Assembly (NCBI RefSeq): GCF_030052815.1
Contig: NC_079510.1
Location: 27,667,823 to 27,731,822 of the forward strand
Length of the DNA stretch: 64,000 nt
Reading direction: 5' to 3'
Origin: Hevea brasiliensis
Lineage: Eukaryota > Streptophyta > Magnoliopsida > Malpighiales > Euphorbiaceae
Part shown: one piece after another, positions 9,153 through 20,971 of the stretch
Position numbering within the stretch: position 1 is the stretch's first letter
Layout: the number at the start of each line of letters is the position of its first letter
Translations under genes and position numbers: made by a program
Notes under the pieces: generated by a model
Database searches by the model: none
What the model saw: only the letters and a program-made list of their open reading frames with translations
What the model was told of the DNA's origin: nothing

Positions 9153-12100
9153 ATGGTTCAACCCAAGCGAGTGTACTTAACAAGATCCCGAACAAAGAAG
9201 ATAATGGAAGACCAGGAACAAGTGCAGAACCTACAAGGGCAAGTGTCTAAGCTGAAAGACCAGGTCTCAGAACTTATGAGACTAATGAGGGAGATGTCCC
9301 AGAATAAACCTGCTTCAGAACCAAACTTACCACTACCTCCTCCACCACTTACAACAAATGATCCGCACCAAGCTTCAACTTCTTTTACCTTTCAGTCACC
9401 TATCCCGGACCCGACAATCACTGTCAACCCGGCTACCATAAATAATGACCCACCTTTCTCCTACTATCCAGCTGTTTCTAATCCCGAACCATACCCTTCA
9501 GTCCTAGTCCCTCCAGTCCACTCCAACCCTCATCTCCCAACTGGAGGAGTATTTCATGCAATAGGAGGAAATAAGACTGGGGAGAATGAGAAGCTGTCTG
9601 CTCTGGAAGAAAGATTGAGAGCAATAGAGGGGCTAAACATGTATGGTTCAGTCGATGTGGCGTCACTGAGACTAGTGCCGGACGTGGTGGTGCCACCTAA
9701 GTTCAAGGTCCCGGACTTTGACAAATACACCGGGAACTCAGATCCCCGCATTCACCTGGCAACCTACATTGCCAAAATGTCTGCCTTAACAGAAGATGAC
9801 AGACTTCTCGTCCATTTCTTTCACGAGAGTCTCTCCGGTGCAGCCCTGAGATGGTGCATACAATTAGACAGGAGCAAACTGCGCTCCTAGAAGGATTTAG
9901 CTGATGCCTTTTTGAAGCAGTATAAATTTAACTGTGATGTGGCCCCCACAAGGAGAGACCTCCAAAACCTGGTACAGAGGGACAGGGAAAGTTTCAAGGA
10001 ATATGCCCAGAGATGGAGAGAGAAGGCTGCAGAAGTATATCCTCCAGTGACCGATAATGAACTGTGTTCCCTGTTCATCGAGACATTGAAGGCTCCTTAC
10101 TTCAATTTGATGATTGGAAACACTTCCAACAACTTCTCGGATATTATCCAAGCTGGTGAGAGGATAGAGGCTAATCTAAGGATGGGGCGACTGCAGGAGT
10201 TGACTGAGAATCCTGCGAAGAAAACTGCCAGTTTTGGCAAGAAAAAGGAGGGTGATGTGCATTCCATCACCCGGCAGAATAATTACTCCCCACTTCCCCA
10301 AAACAACTACCGGCCATACTCTCCCGCTCATGGCCAAACCGTTGCAAACATTCCACCTCCTTTCCCGAATTATCAGCACCCGCGCTCCCAGTATCCCCCA
10401 CCTACAAATTACCAACCCAGACCACCTCCTCCACCTACCCAACCCAGGCCACCTCAAAATAACCCCAGACCACCAAGGAACCCTGATCCACCCCTTCCCC
10501 TCCCGCTCAGTGAAATATACCGATACCTCGTCGGTATAAACCAGATAGTACCGGTTCCCCTAGACCCGATCCAGCCTCCATACCCCAGGTGGTATGATGC
10601 CACTGCCCGTTGTGAATATCATGGAGGGGCACAAGGGCATTCAACTGATAATTGCGGAGCACTCAGAGGGAGAGTGCATGCCTTAATCAGAAACGGGTGG
10701 TTGAAGATTGAGGGAAACGATTCCCTCCCCAATGTTATCTCAAATCCGTTGCCTAATCATAATGCTGGCAATGGTGTAAACATGATAGGATCAGACGGGG
10801 AGAGGTCGACACCAGAGGTAGACGAGCTGATTCCTCACTTTGAGGAAATTTTTTCCATGGCGATGAGGGAAGGTTACCTTTGCCCTCAGGTATCAGGATC
10901 AGTAAAGGATACGGGATGTCCTTACCATGGAGGGGCAGCTGATCATGAGCTGCGAGACTGTGAGGGATTCGGGCAAGAGGTCCGAAACTTGCTGTCCCTC
11001 AAAATTTTAAGATGCCAAAGGAGGTCGAAAGTGGAGGGCGAAGTAAATACCGCCAGGTTTGGCCAGAATACCTCAACCCCCAATCCTAGACTAACTTTCT
11101 CTGCTCCCAATGCCCCAGTACCACCACCGCCAGTAATAGTCATCCGAACCCCGCCTCAGCTCCCTGTCACCAATACTCATGCTGTGCCTTGGAACTACAA
11201 TTTCCAAGTCTTCACTCAAGAGGCATCCAGCAGTACTTCAACTCCTAACCTCGCCTATGCTTCATCCTTAGCACCTCTAAAACCGTGCTTCTCCCCTCAT
11301 GAGCATTTCAAAATGACTTATGCCGGACCTACCAGCAGTACTAATCCCCAAACCAATCCTCAGCCCATCACTGCCACAAGATCCTCTCCACCTGAGCAAG
11401 AAGTCGAGTTTATAACTCGAAGTGGGAGGTGTTACGGGAACGAAGAGAAAGAAAAGAAGAGAGGGAAAGTAAAAATGGGAGAGTTACAGAAAAGTACAGA
11501 AGAGGAGGTTGAGAAAATGGAGGAGGTAGAACCCGCCGGACCTAAAGAAGAGGAAGAGCTGTTGCTCCAAATAATGAAGCAGAGTGAGTATGATGTGGTG
11601 GAACAGTTGAGAAAGACACCTGCCCGAATTTCACTGTTATCGCTGATTTTGAGCTCTGAGGTACACCATCAAGCCTTGCAGAAGATCCTAGATCAGGCCT
11701 TTGTGAACCCCGACATCACACTGGGGCAGTTCGAGAAGATAGTGGGACAAATCCAGGCATCCAGTTTTGTCACCTTTTCTGAAGAAGAGATAGATCCTGT
11801 AGGCTTGGCACAAATTAAAGCCCTCCATGTAACAGTGAAATGTAAAAGTTGTATAGTGGCCAAGGTCCTTATTGATAATGGATCGGCACTCAATGTACTG
11901 CCTAGTGCAACCTTGGCTAGGTTGCCGGTTGACCGATCAGATATACGTCAGAGTGCTATGGTGGTAAGGGCCTTTGACGGTACAAGAAGAGAAGTCCTGG
12001 GGGACATTGATTTGCCCTTCCAAATTGGCGCATGCACCTTCAACGTCACATTCCAGGTGATGAACATTGAACCGGCCTACACTATGTTGCTGGGGAGGCC

Positions 12101-12721
12101 TTGGATCCATTCAGCGAATGCCGTTCCTTCAACTTTGCACCAGAAAATAAAGTACATTATGGACGGCAAAATCATCACTGTAAGAGGGGAAGAAGCCATT
12201 TTGGTCACCAAGCCACAATCACTTCCTTATGTGGAAGCAGCTGAGGAGTCATTGGAAAGCTCCTTCCAGGCCCTCGAACTACAAGATAACGTTTCAAGAA
12301 ATGAAGGGGCTATGGCTATGGTAGCCAAAGTGCTGTCAAAGAATGGGTATGAAGAGGGCAAAGGCTTAGGTGCCGCATTACAAGGGATTGTCGAGCCTAT
12401 ACCGGCTATCCAGAAGATAGGCCGCTGCGGTTTGGGTTATGAGGAAGATGCCCTCATGGATGGGCGATTCTGGATGAGAAACAGACTTCGGGATCAGAGA
12501 TTCGATCAGAAAATCGAAAGAATGAAAGTAGTCCCTAGAATCACAGAAGTCTTCACTAAACTGGTCATTGAAAATTCGGCAGAGATTGAAGAATCACCCG
12601 ATGAACCATCCATCGATGTCATCCACTTGGATTCCTTGTATGAGGCTCTGGTCTCGCCAATGGCTGAGGGGCAAGAACTGGACAACTGGACAGCAGAGGA
12701 CGTCCTTGTACTTAATTTCGA
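9153..12721 (+). pseudogene. gag-pro: Ogre gag-protease with G-patch (one premature stop)
   Basis: A single frame from ATG 9153 (MVQPKRVYLTRSRTKK) to the intron donor, about 1190 codons. Order: short coiled coil; Pro-rich linker; gag core (LSGAALRWCIQLDRSKLRS near 9830-9890); two CYHG-H-C modules (CEYHGGAQGHSTDNC at 10611, CPYHGGAADHELRDC at 10917) resembling a zinc knuckle; aspartic protease with LIDNGSALNVLP, active-site Asp at 11874; and a G-patch (NGYEEGKGLGAALQG, about 12310-12460). The only interruption is TAG 9888-9890, where the gag family has Trp, consistent with a G-to-A change. It connects to pol only after removal of 12722-12906, so the unspliced message would yield gag-pro and the spliced one gag-pro-pol. 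Confidence 0.9.
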
Positions 12722-12906
12722 GTAAAGTACCTCTGGTTATCTACACTTGATCATTTTGTCCATGGTGGCAAGTGTAACATTGTAAATGGACCCTTTTCTT
12801 ATGACATACATCTTAATGAATCAATAGCGCATTTTATAACCAATTCTTATTTTTTCTTTCCTTTCGAATTTCACCCTTATAATATATTCTATTTTCGTTC
12901 ATTCAG
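12722..12906 (+). other. Ogre intron between protease and RT
   Basis: Begins GTAAAGT (12722) and ends TTCGTTCATTCAG (12906), 185 bp, T-rich. The gag-pro frame stops one base into the intron (TAA 12723-12725). Removing the interval rebuilds a Glu codon across the junction and continues open through 12908-13216 into RT. Described Ogre elements splice an intron at this position. Confidence 0.85.
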
Positions 12907-15900
12907 GACCATTCATCAATTAACACCTAATAATTCAATAGTCTCAGAAATTCCTCTGGTTAATTTTGAAATCCCCATAACTGCCATTACTTCAAGTGAT
13001 TCTGAGGTGGAGCTCGCTGAAGAAAGAGATGAAAGAGATGAGCCTTCCCTAGTGCCTTGTGGAGACAATACGTGCACCATAAACTTAGGCACAAAAGAAG
13101 AGAAAAGGGAACTTAAGATTGTGAAGAGTGAAGAATTAGAAGATATGATCAGTTTGCTCAGAGAATTCCTGGATGTTTTTTCATGGAGCTATGACGATAT
13201 CATTGGTCTGGACCCCTAGATTGTGACGCACAAAATTCCTCTAATTCCTGGGACAATCTCGGTAAAGCAGAAATTAAGAAGAATGAATCCTGACACGCTG
13301 TTCAAAGTTAGGGATGAGGTCAAGAAGCAGTATGATGCTGGGTTTCTGGAAGTGGTTAAATATCCCCAATGGATAGCTAACGTAGTCTCGGTAATGAAGA
13401 AGGACGGAAGAGTCAGGGTGTGTGTTGATTACAGAGATCTCAATAAAAGCAAGCCTGAAAGATGACTTCCCTCTCCCTCACATTGATGTGTTAGTAGACA
13501 ATGCTGCGGGATTGGGCAGGTGTTCGTGTATCGATGGGGCATCAGGGTACAATCAAATCCCAATGGATGATGAAGACAAGGAGAAAACTGCTTTTATCAC
13601 TCAATGGGAGGTATTTTATTATCGGGTCATGCCTTTCGGGTTAAAGAATGCTGGCGCCACCTACCAACGCGCTATGGTCACATTATTCCACGACATGATG
13701 CATAAAGAAGTAAAGGTGTATGTGGATGATATGATCATTAAATCCAGGGGAGGAGAAAGCCATGTGCAGGTGATGAGGAAAGTATTCAAGAGACTCAGGA
13801 AATATCAGCTGAAACTGAACCCTGCCAAATGCATATTCGGAGCTAGATCTAGGAAATTGTTGGGATTCATAGTAAGTGAGAAGGGAATAGAAGTAGATCC
13901 CGATAAAGTTCGAGCTATTCAAGAGATGCCATCCCCAAGAACAGAAAGGGAGGTGCGCAGTTTCCTGGGGAAATTGAACTACATATCAAGATTTATTTCC
14001 AATCTCACCGCTAAGGCCGAGCTTATTTTTAGACTACTCCGAAAGAACAACACCAATCAATGGGATTCAGTCTGTCAAGAGGCTTTTGAGAAAATTAAGC
14101 AGTACCTGTCAAACCCACCAATACTGGTTCCACCAGTGGCTGGAAGACCTCTGATTCTGTACATGGCAGTCCAACAAAGCTCAATGGGATGTGTTTTGGG
14201 GCAACATGATGATACCGGCCGAAAGGAGAGGGCTATCTATTACCTGAGCAAAAAGTTCAATGATTGTGAGTCAAGGTACTCTTTCCTAGAAAAAACTTGC
14301 TGCGCATTAGCTTGGACAGCAAATCGCCTCAAACACTACATGTTGAATCACAAGACATGGCTCATTTCCAGAATGGATCCTATCAAGTATGTATTCGAAA
14401 GCCCATTCGTGCCGGGAAGGATAGCCAAATGGCAAGTCATGCTCTCCCAATATGACATTGTCTATATGACCCGGAAAGCGGTGAAAGGTAGTATAATCGC
14501 TGATCTCCTAGCAGAAAATCCTATCCAGGATTATGAAGCTCTGGATTTTGAGTTCCCCGACGAGCATATTAACGAAATAGACTCCGGAGAAGAAAAACCA
14601 AATGATGTATGGGAAATGTATTTCGACGGAGCTGTCAATTTGTCCGGTAATGGAATCGGAGCTGTATTGATATCCCCGGATGGGGAACACTTCCCGATAG
14701 CTATCAAATTGAGATTTGACTGTACCAACAACGTCGCAGAATATGAAGCTTGCGTAATGGGTCTACAAGCTGCTATCGAAATGAGGATCAGAAAGTTGGA
14801 GGTGTATGGAGACTCAGCTCTGATCATTTATCAAGTCAAAGGAGAATGGCAAACCAAGGATCCGAAGCTAATCCCATATCAGAAGTACTCACTGGAGTTG
14901 ATTAAGAAATTCGAAGAAATCTCTTTCACTCACCTTGGTCGAGACAAGAATCAATTTGCAGATGCCTTAGCCACTCTGGCTGTTATGGCTAGGGGAGAGC
15001 AGTTTTCGGTTTAAACTGAAAAACCAAACCGAACCGATTAATTCGGTTCAATCGGATCGGTTTTAAAATTTAATATGTTCGGTTCGGTTTATAATTTTAA
15101 TAATTTTGGTTAATCGGTTCGGTTCGGTTATTTTCATAAAAAAATCAAAAAAACCGAACCGAACCGAAATTATTAATATATATAAGAAATAAAAAAATCG
15201 AATCAAATTGAATCGAACCGAATCGAACCGAACCGAAATCAAAGAAAACCTAATCGAACCTTTAGATTTTTAAGTTTTGATTTCTAATTTTTTTTTGTTT
15301 TTATGTTTTTATTATTTAGATTTAATGTTAAAAATATGAAATTTTAAAAATTTCGGTTTGATCGGTTTAAAACCGAATCGAACCGAAATTTGTTGGTTCG
15401 ATTCGGTTCGGTTTTTTCTTATCAATCGGTTCGGTTCAATTTTTAAAATTTTTGATTTTCGATTTTCGGTTTTGTATGTTCGGTTCGGTTCGGAACCAAA
15501 CCGACCGTTTGCACACCCCCAGTTATGGCTCAAATGGAAGAAGGGCAGACAACTCAGTTATTAAAGATTAAAGCAAGGGATGAGCCAGCTTATTGCTTCA
15601 TGATTGAAGAAGAACCTGATGGTAAACCTTGGTACCATGACATCTTGCTTTACTGCAGAACCAGAGAATTCCCTTTGGGGGCAAGCGAAAACGAAAAGAG
15701 GATGATTCGGAGATTAGCGTTGGGATACTTCCCTAGTGGAGAAACCCTATACAAGAGGAGCTCCAACGGCGAATTGTTGAGATGTGTGGGTGCAAAAGAG
15801 GCGAAGAGAATCCTTTTCGAGACTCATGAAGGAAATTGTGCAACCCATGCCAATGGGCATATGATGGCTAAGCAAATCATGTGACGGGGATATTTTTGGA

Positions 15901-16873
15901 CTACAATGGAAAAGGATTGCATCGAGTATTTTTGAAAGTGCCATAAGTGCCAGATCTATGCGGATCCGATAAATATGCCGCCTCACAAATTGTTCAACCT
16001 CATCTCACCATGGCCTTTTGCAATGTGGGGCATCGATGTGATTGGTCCCATCAACCCTAAGGCGTCTAATGGGCACAGATTTATCCTAGTAGCTATTGAC
16101 TATTTCTCTAAATGGGTCGAAGCGACATCCTATGCTCACATTACACAGAAAACTTTTCTCAAATTCCTCAGAAATAATATCATCTGCCAGCACGGTCTCC
16201 CCAATAAAATCGTCACTGACAACGCCAAAAATTTGAATGGTCCGAAGATTCAGAAATTATGTGATCAATACAAGATCCGACATCTGAATTCCTCCCCATA
16301 CCGTCCCCAGATGAATGGAGCGATGGAAGCCGCGAACAAAAATCTCAAGAGGATAATCCAGAAAATGATGGTCACATATAGGGATTGGCATGATATGCTT
16401 CCCTACGCTCTACACGCATATCGAACTTCTGTAAGGACCTCAACTGGTGCAACTCCTTATTCGCTGGTTTATGGGATGGAGGCGGTATTACCTATTGAAG
16501 TTGAAATTCCTTCCCTAAGGATTCTGAAGGAATCGGGGATTGATGAGTCAAAATGAATCCAGTCGAGGTTGGATCAATTAAACTTGCTGGACGAGAAAAG
16601 GCTAGCAGCAGCATGTCATGGGCAGTTATACCAGAGGAGAATGGCTAGGGCATTTGACAAAAACGTTCGCCCACACGAGTTCCAACCAGGGGACCTAGTT
16701 CTGAAGAAAGTGCTGCCAAATCAAAACGATCCCCGGGGCAAATGGTCACCAACCTACGAGGGACCCTATGTGGTTAAAAAGGCATTTTCTGGAGGAGCCT
16801 TGATCTTGACCCACATGGACGGTGAAGAATTTCCAAGACCTGTGAATGCTGACACTGTCAAGAGATACTATGC

Positions 16874-16877
<4 letters not shown>
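12907..16877 (+). pseudogene. pol: Ogre pol: RT, RNase H, archaeal-type RNase H, integrase (broken)
   Basis: RT includes VRVCVDYRDLNK (ends near 13445), FPLPHIDVLVDN and the catalytic YVDD at 13719-13730. The first RNase H (about 14150-14360) appears to lack its first acidic residue. The second (about 14608-14990) keeps DEDD residues in MYFDGA, NVAEYEA, VYGDSA and QFADALA. Integrase has an HHCC finger (15820-15960), the DDE core (GIDVIGP, IVTDN, NGAMEAANKN) and the GPYVV C-terminal motif, ending at TAA 16875-16877. Lesions: TAG 13217-13219; an extra A in the run 13445-13448; a MITE at 14991; TGA 15882-15884, 15933-15935 and 16554-16556. Two of the TGAs fit CGA-to-TGA change. Confidence 0.92.
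14991..15521. mobile_element. hAT-like MITE (531 bp) inside Ogre pol
   Basis: Flanked by GTTATGGCT at 14982-14990 and 15522-15530 (9 bp, or 8 bp if TTATGGCT). The ends, AGGGGAGAGCA and TGCACACCCCCA, form an imperfect inverted repeat of the common plant GGGGTGTGCA type. The interior is packed with CGGTTCGGTT and its complement AACCGAACCG and has no coding capacity. Its left edge is inside the codon run that closes the archaeal-type RNase H, adding a premature TAA. Confidence 0.85.
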
Positions 16878-16906
<29 letters not shown>

Positions 16907-17700
16907 AAAGAAGTAGGGGTGAAAACCCGAAAGGGCACTCCTAGCAAAATGAGTGAGAAAGAAGGCGAAAACCCCGAAGGGGCGCTTTCTGTAAAATGAG
17001 TGAGGAATAAAAACCCGAAAGGGCGTCCTGAAAGAGCGAGCCAAAAAAAAAATCAAGATCTAGGGGTGAAAACCCGAAAGGGCATCCCAAGAACCAAAAG
17101 GGAGAAATAAGGAAAGGAGCATGAAACCAAGAAGGGAAACAAACCATCATGGCATGAGACTTCAGAGTACTAGAAATAATGGCAGTTAAGGGACTTCAAA
17201 GCTAACCACAAGGACTATGTGAGATCTATCCTTGTACCCTTTTTCTTTGAAACTCTATCTTTGTTAAAACCATAATAAAGTCATACTTCATTCCCTATAC
17301 TTTTATCTTTCCCTTATACTCATTCTTTAACATTATCCTTCTGCAATCTCGTTATTTAATGCGCTATTAATCAGTTAAAATTTTTGCCATAAGATTAGGA
17401 TTTGACAATTGATAACCTCACGTACTTTGCTATGAGATTTGCAGGGAACGGCCTAAAAAAAAAAAAAAAAAAACTAGAGGTGAAAACCTGGAAGGGCGCT
17501 TCTAGTCAAATGGACGAAAGGAAAGAGAAAAACCCGCAAGGGCGCTTTTCGCAAAGTAAGGAGAAAGTCAAGAACTGAAAAGGGGCATCAGAAGAAAGGA
17601 GGTCGTAGGTCAAGTCTTGTAGCTCGTCCTCCATTAATAATTGGCCTTCGGGATCATGTTAAGTACACTTCATCGGGGAAGAACTTCGCGTGTCGGACCT
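16878..17700 (+). repeat. Ogre 3' UTR with GNRA-type hairpin series and A-tracts
   Basis: After the pol stop comes an A-run (about 16877-16904), then repeated AGGGGTGAAAACCCGAAAGGGC-like modules. Core hairpins: CCCGAAAGGG at 16926-16935, 17014-17023 and 17073-17082; CCCCGAAGGGG at 16972-16982; CCTGGAAGGG at 17487-17496; CCCGCAAGGG at 17533-17542. A second A-run (about 17457-17473) precedes the second cluster, so the whole module looks duplicated. Loops GAAA, GGAA and GCAA all fit GNRA. Confidence 0.7.
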
Positions 17701-17707
17701 GCTTTGT

Positions 17708-18256
17708 AAGTTGATTTTAATTTCCTGCATTTTAAATTTCCTGTTATCAACCTCTGGTTCCTTGATCTAAGTTGATTTTAATTTCCTGCAATTTAAATTT
17801 CCTATTATCAACCTCTGGTTCCTTGATCTAAGTTGATTTTAATTTCCTGGAATTTAAATTTCCTGTTATCAACCTCTGGTTCCTTGATCTAAGTTGATTT
17901 TAATTTCCTGGAATTTAAATTTCCTGTTATCAACCTCTGGTTCCTTGATCTAAGTTGATTTTAATTTCCTGCAATTTAAATTTCCTGTTATCAATCTCTG
18001 GTTCCTTGATCTAAGTTGATTTTAATTTCCTGCATTTTAAATTTCCTGTTATCAACCTCTGGTTCCTTGATCTAAGTTGATTTCAATTTCCTGCAATTTA
18101 AATTTCCTGTTATCAACCTCTGGTTCCTTGATCTAAGTTGATTTTAATTTCCTGCAATTTAAATTTCCTGTTATTAACCTCTGGTTCCTTGATCCAAGTT
18201 GATTCTAATTTTCTAGGATTTTAACTCTTGTTACCAATCTCTAGGTCACTAACTTA
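17708..18256 (+). repeat. 61-bp tandem repeat array upstream of the 3' LTR
   Basis: Eight good units and one degenerate unit start at 17708, 17769, 17830, 17891, 17952, 18013, 18074, 18135 and 18196. Each reads AAGTTGATTTTAATTTCCTG followed by a T-rich part and CAACCTCTGGTTCCTTGATC. Substitutions between units are few. Such arrays in the 3' UTR of Tat elements are known sources of satellite DNA. Confidence 0.93.
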
Positions 18257-18364
18257 GGTAGGCTTTAGTTCCCTAAATTTGAATACCTAATCGTCCAAAA
18301 TATGGGTCTGAATCTTTATATAATTCCTACACGGGAAAAATTTTCCCTTTAATAGAAATTATGT

Positions 18365-18377
18365 AAAGAGGGGCAGC
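18365..18377 (+). promoter_or_regulatory. Polypurine tract (AAAGAGGGGCAGC)
   Basis: Purine-rich tract abutting the TGTCGACACC start of the 3' LTR; the expected plus-strand primer site. Confidence 0.85.
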
Positions 18378-19036
18378 TGTCGACACCATATTTTGGCCGA
18401 TCCCCAGAATCAATAAATTTCGAAGCCGATCCCCAACACTAAGTCTCTCCTTGCCAAACAACTACATTTCCGATCCCTTTTCAAAAGAACAGAATCCATA
18501 CTAAGTCCCCATCAGTTAAAGCCACACCGGTCTCTTAAACCAATTATCGAGTTCTTTGGCCAAGTCAAATACATTCCCGATCTCTCTTGACAAACGAAAT
18601 TGAACCAACACTAGATCTTTGTCGCCAGTCTTATTGCCGATCTCCTTTTTTAAAAAAAAGGTTTGGAAAATAATTGTTATGAATAATCAAAGGTTCCAAT
18701 CCGGTTTAATGATGATCTCGACCTTAGGTGTTCAAGCCAAATTTCCAATTTTAATTAAGTCCCGTTTAGCGTTGGTTCCCTACCGATCTCATGCTTATTG
18801 TGTTTTCCGATCTCTTACACTTTAGACTAATAATCACTTTTAGTTGTTTTACTATACTCAGACAATCAAATACTTAAGCAATTCAGAGATTTTCCGATCA
18901 CATCCAATTATTGAACAAAAAGGGATTTCATTTCATTTCATATTAAAATTTGTACAAGTCATTCAGCTGGGGGATCACCCCCAGCCTGAGTTACATTTTG
19001 CTCATTTCCTCTCTCACCCTCGGCCTCCTCCTCACT

Positions 19037-20808
19037 TTATTCTTTGTCTTGGGGAGCCAGGTCTACCATCCAAGTGAAATCCTCCTCAGGATATCGCTTC
19101 CTGAGCGCGGCCAAGAGGTCCCTGTGAGCATTTACATAAGCGCCGGCCTCCCTTGTTACCACCTCTTCCTCTTTTGCTTTGAGCTCTTCAGTGAGGTGAG
19201 CAACTTCGCCAAGCCAGAGCCCTTGGACTTCTTCAAAAGCATGATCTCGCTCGGCCAGAACTTGAGCCTGTTCGGCCAGCTTATCCTCATAGAACTTCAT
19301 TCGCCCCTCAATTTGTGATATGTAGTTCTGAGCCGATGACAGTTGGGATCGGAGAGAAGTCACCTCATAACCCATCTTCACGACCTCCTTACCCAGGCGG
19401 TGAGCCTTCTCCTGGACCATGTGCTGGTTCACCAAGCACTCTACGTTCAGGCTCATAGATTTGGTTAAGATGTCATCAAGGTTATCCGGAGACAGCCTAT
19501 CCCGATCTTCTCGAAGGCAGATGGAAGATGCCAAGACCTTAGCGAAACCCGAGTTTTCTCGAACCGTGCGATTCTTTTCCAGCGAGTGGATCAAGACTTG
19601 GGCACCGCGGGAAAGGGACCTCACAGGAGGTTGGGAAGGACCCCCTTCCGCACTCGGAGCGACTGGAGGAGGTGGAGGTGGCTCTTCTCGGCGAGGAGGA
19701 GATCGGACCATTTCTATGACCGGAGGTCCAGAAGGTTGAGACGAGCCTTCTTGTATTTCCCCGGGCTCATGACCAGGCGTTTGAAGGAGCTCGGAACGCT
19801 TCATCTCCCGTTCCAGGAGATCTCTCTCTTCCGCTTCCGGCTCTCCTTGTAGGCTTCACCGCTTGCCATACCTGCACAAAGAAGAGGTCAGTGAGATCGC
19901 TAAGGTCCTGAGATCTGAGATGTAGAAAATACCGATGCCGAGGTCAGAGAGCTGAAGCCCGCGATCTTTGCCGGTGATCAACTCCATTGTCCAGTGATGA
20001 AGTTCGGCAGTCACTGCATCCAAGCAAGAGAACTTCTCTCTGCTCGCCTGTTCTTTCAGCTCCATCACCATCAGGCCTTCCTCCCTATTCAATACAAGAC
20101 GCTTCGGAATTAAGGGGCCTTGGTGTAGCCAGCTACGAGGGAAACCCTCAAAGCCGTTCGGAATTTTGCTCCTTAGAATGAAGAAGCGGTTCTTCCAATT
20201 TTTCAGGGAGGAGGGCAGATCAGTGAAAGCCCGCAATATGGCTTCGCCTGGAAGAACCAGTACTCGTCGTCCTTTCGACGAGTTAATCTATGCAGTTCGG
20301 CGAATACCTTAGGCGTAGGACGGAATCCCTTAGCTCGGCAGAGGCCTCGGAAGGCTACTAAGATCCGCCACGAGTTCGGGTGAACTTGGGCTATGCACAC
20401 TTGGTGAAATTTTAAGACTTCCTTAAAGAAGTCATCAAGAGGGAACCGCAGCCCGGCTTTTAACTATTCTTCGTATACTATAATCATGTCGTTCTCTTCA
20501 AAGAAATGATCGGCCCGGTGATCGCCGTGACACCGGATAAGTTCGTATGAATCAGGCTCAATGTTGTACTCCTGGCTGAATGACTATAGGTCGGTTTCTT
20601 GCAAGATAGATGGCAGCTCGTCCATGGGAAGATTCTCTCTCCCTGAAGAAGGCGCATGCCTTGATGATGCTGCTTGCCCCCGAGCTGGAACGGAGACCCT
20701 AGGAGGTTTGGGTTGCGCGCTTGGCCCGACCACCTCTACTTCATCAGACGACCACGAGAACTGAATGGAAGGAGGGCTCGTCGCTCTCTGACCCTCGGCG
20801 CCGCTCAT
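19037..20808 (-). pseudogene. Antisense LTR gene, 3' copy: Transposase_28-like domain plus coiled coil
   Basis: Same gene as 653-2509, starting at ATG 20808-20806 with motif HPNSWRILVAFRGLC. The coiled-coil half is open from about 19804 to 19037 without the 14-bp duplication seen in the 5' copy. Its own lesions differ: one base lost near 20226, about four bases lost near 19813, and a GAA-to-TAA change that shortens the acidic tail at 19037. The candidate intron is at 19872-19932. Because each copy is broken at different places, the gene was probably intact when the element inserted. That inference depends on the two LTRs having been identical at insertion. Confidence 0.72.
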
Positions 20809-20963
20809 TTTCAAAGGAAATAAAGAATTTAAACTAAAAGAATGATCAAAACCCTTACCGGAGCTTGATCGGTGTCGAAAGAACTTGAGAAAACGAGAGA
20901 ATTTTGAAGTTGTTCGCGAGAGACTGAAAATGACATAAGGGAGCAACTGGCTAACCCCTCCCC

Positions 20964-20971
20964 TATTTATA
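20964..20971 (-). promoter_or_regulatory. TATA box for the antisense LTR gene, 3' copy
   Basis: Same TATAAATA and surrounding context as 2665-2672, upstream of ATG 20808. Confidence 0.58.

Noticed and set aside
9888..9890. TAG in gag as a programmed read-through site
   Set aside because: It lies inside the conserved gag core where a Trp codon is expected, and other plain stops occur in the element. A point mutation is simpler.
17708..18256. CRISPR-like direct repeats
   Set aside because: Units are contiguous 61-bp tandem copies without unique spacers, inside a plant retrotransposon 3' UTR.
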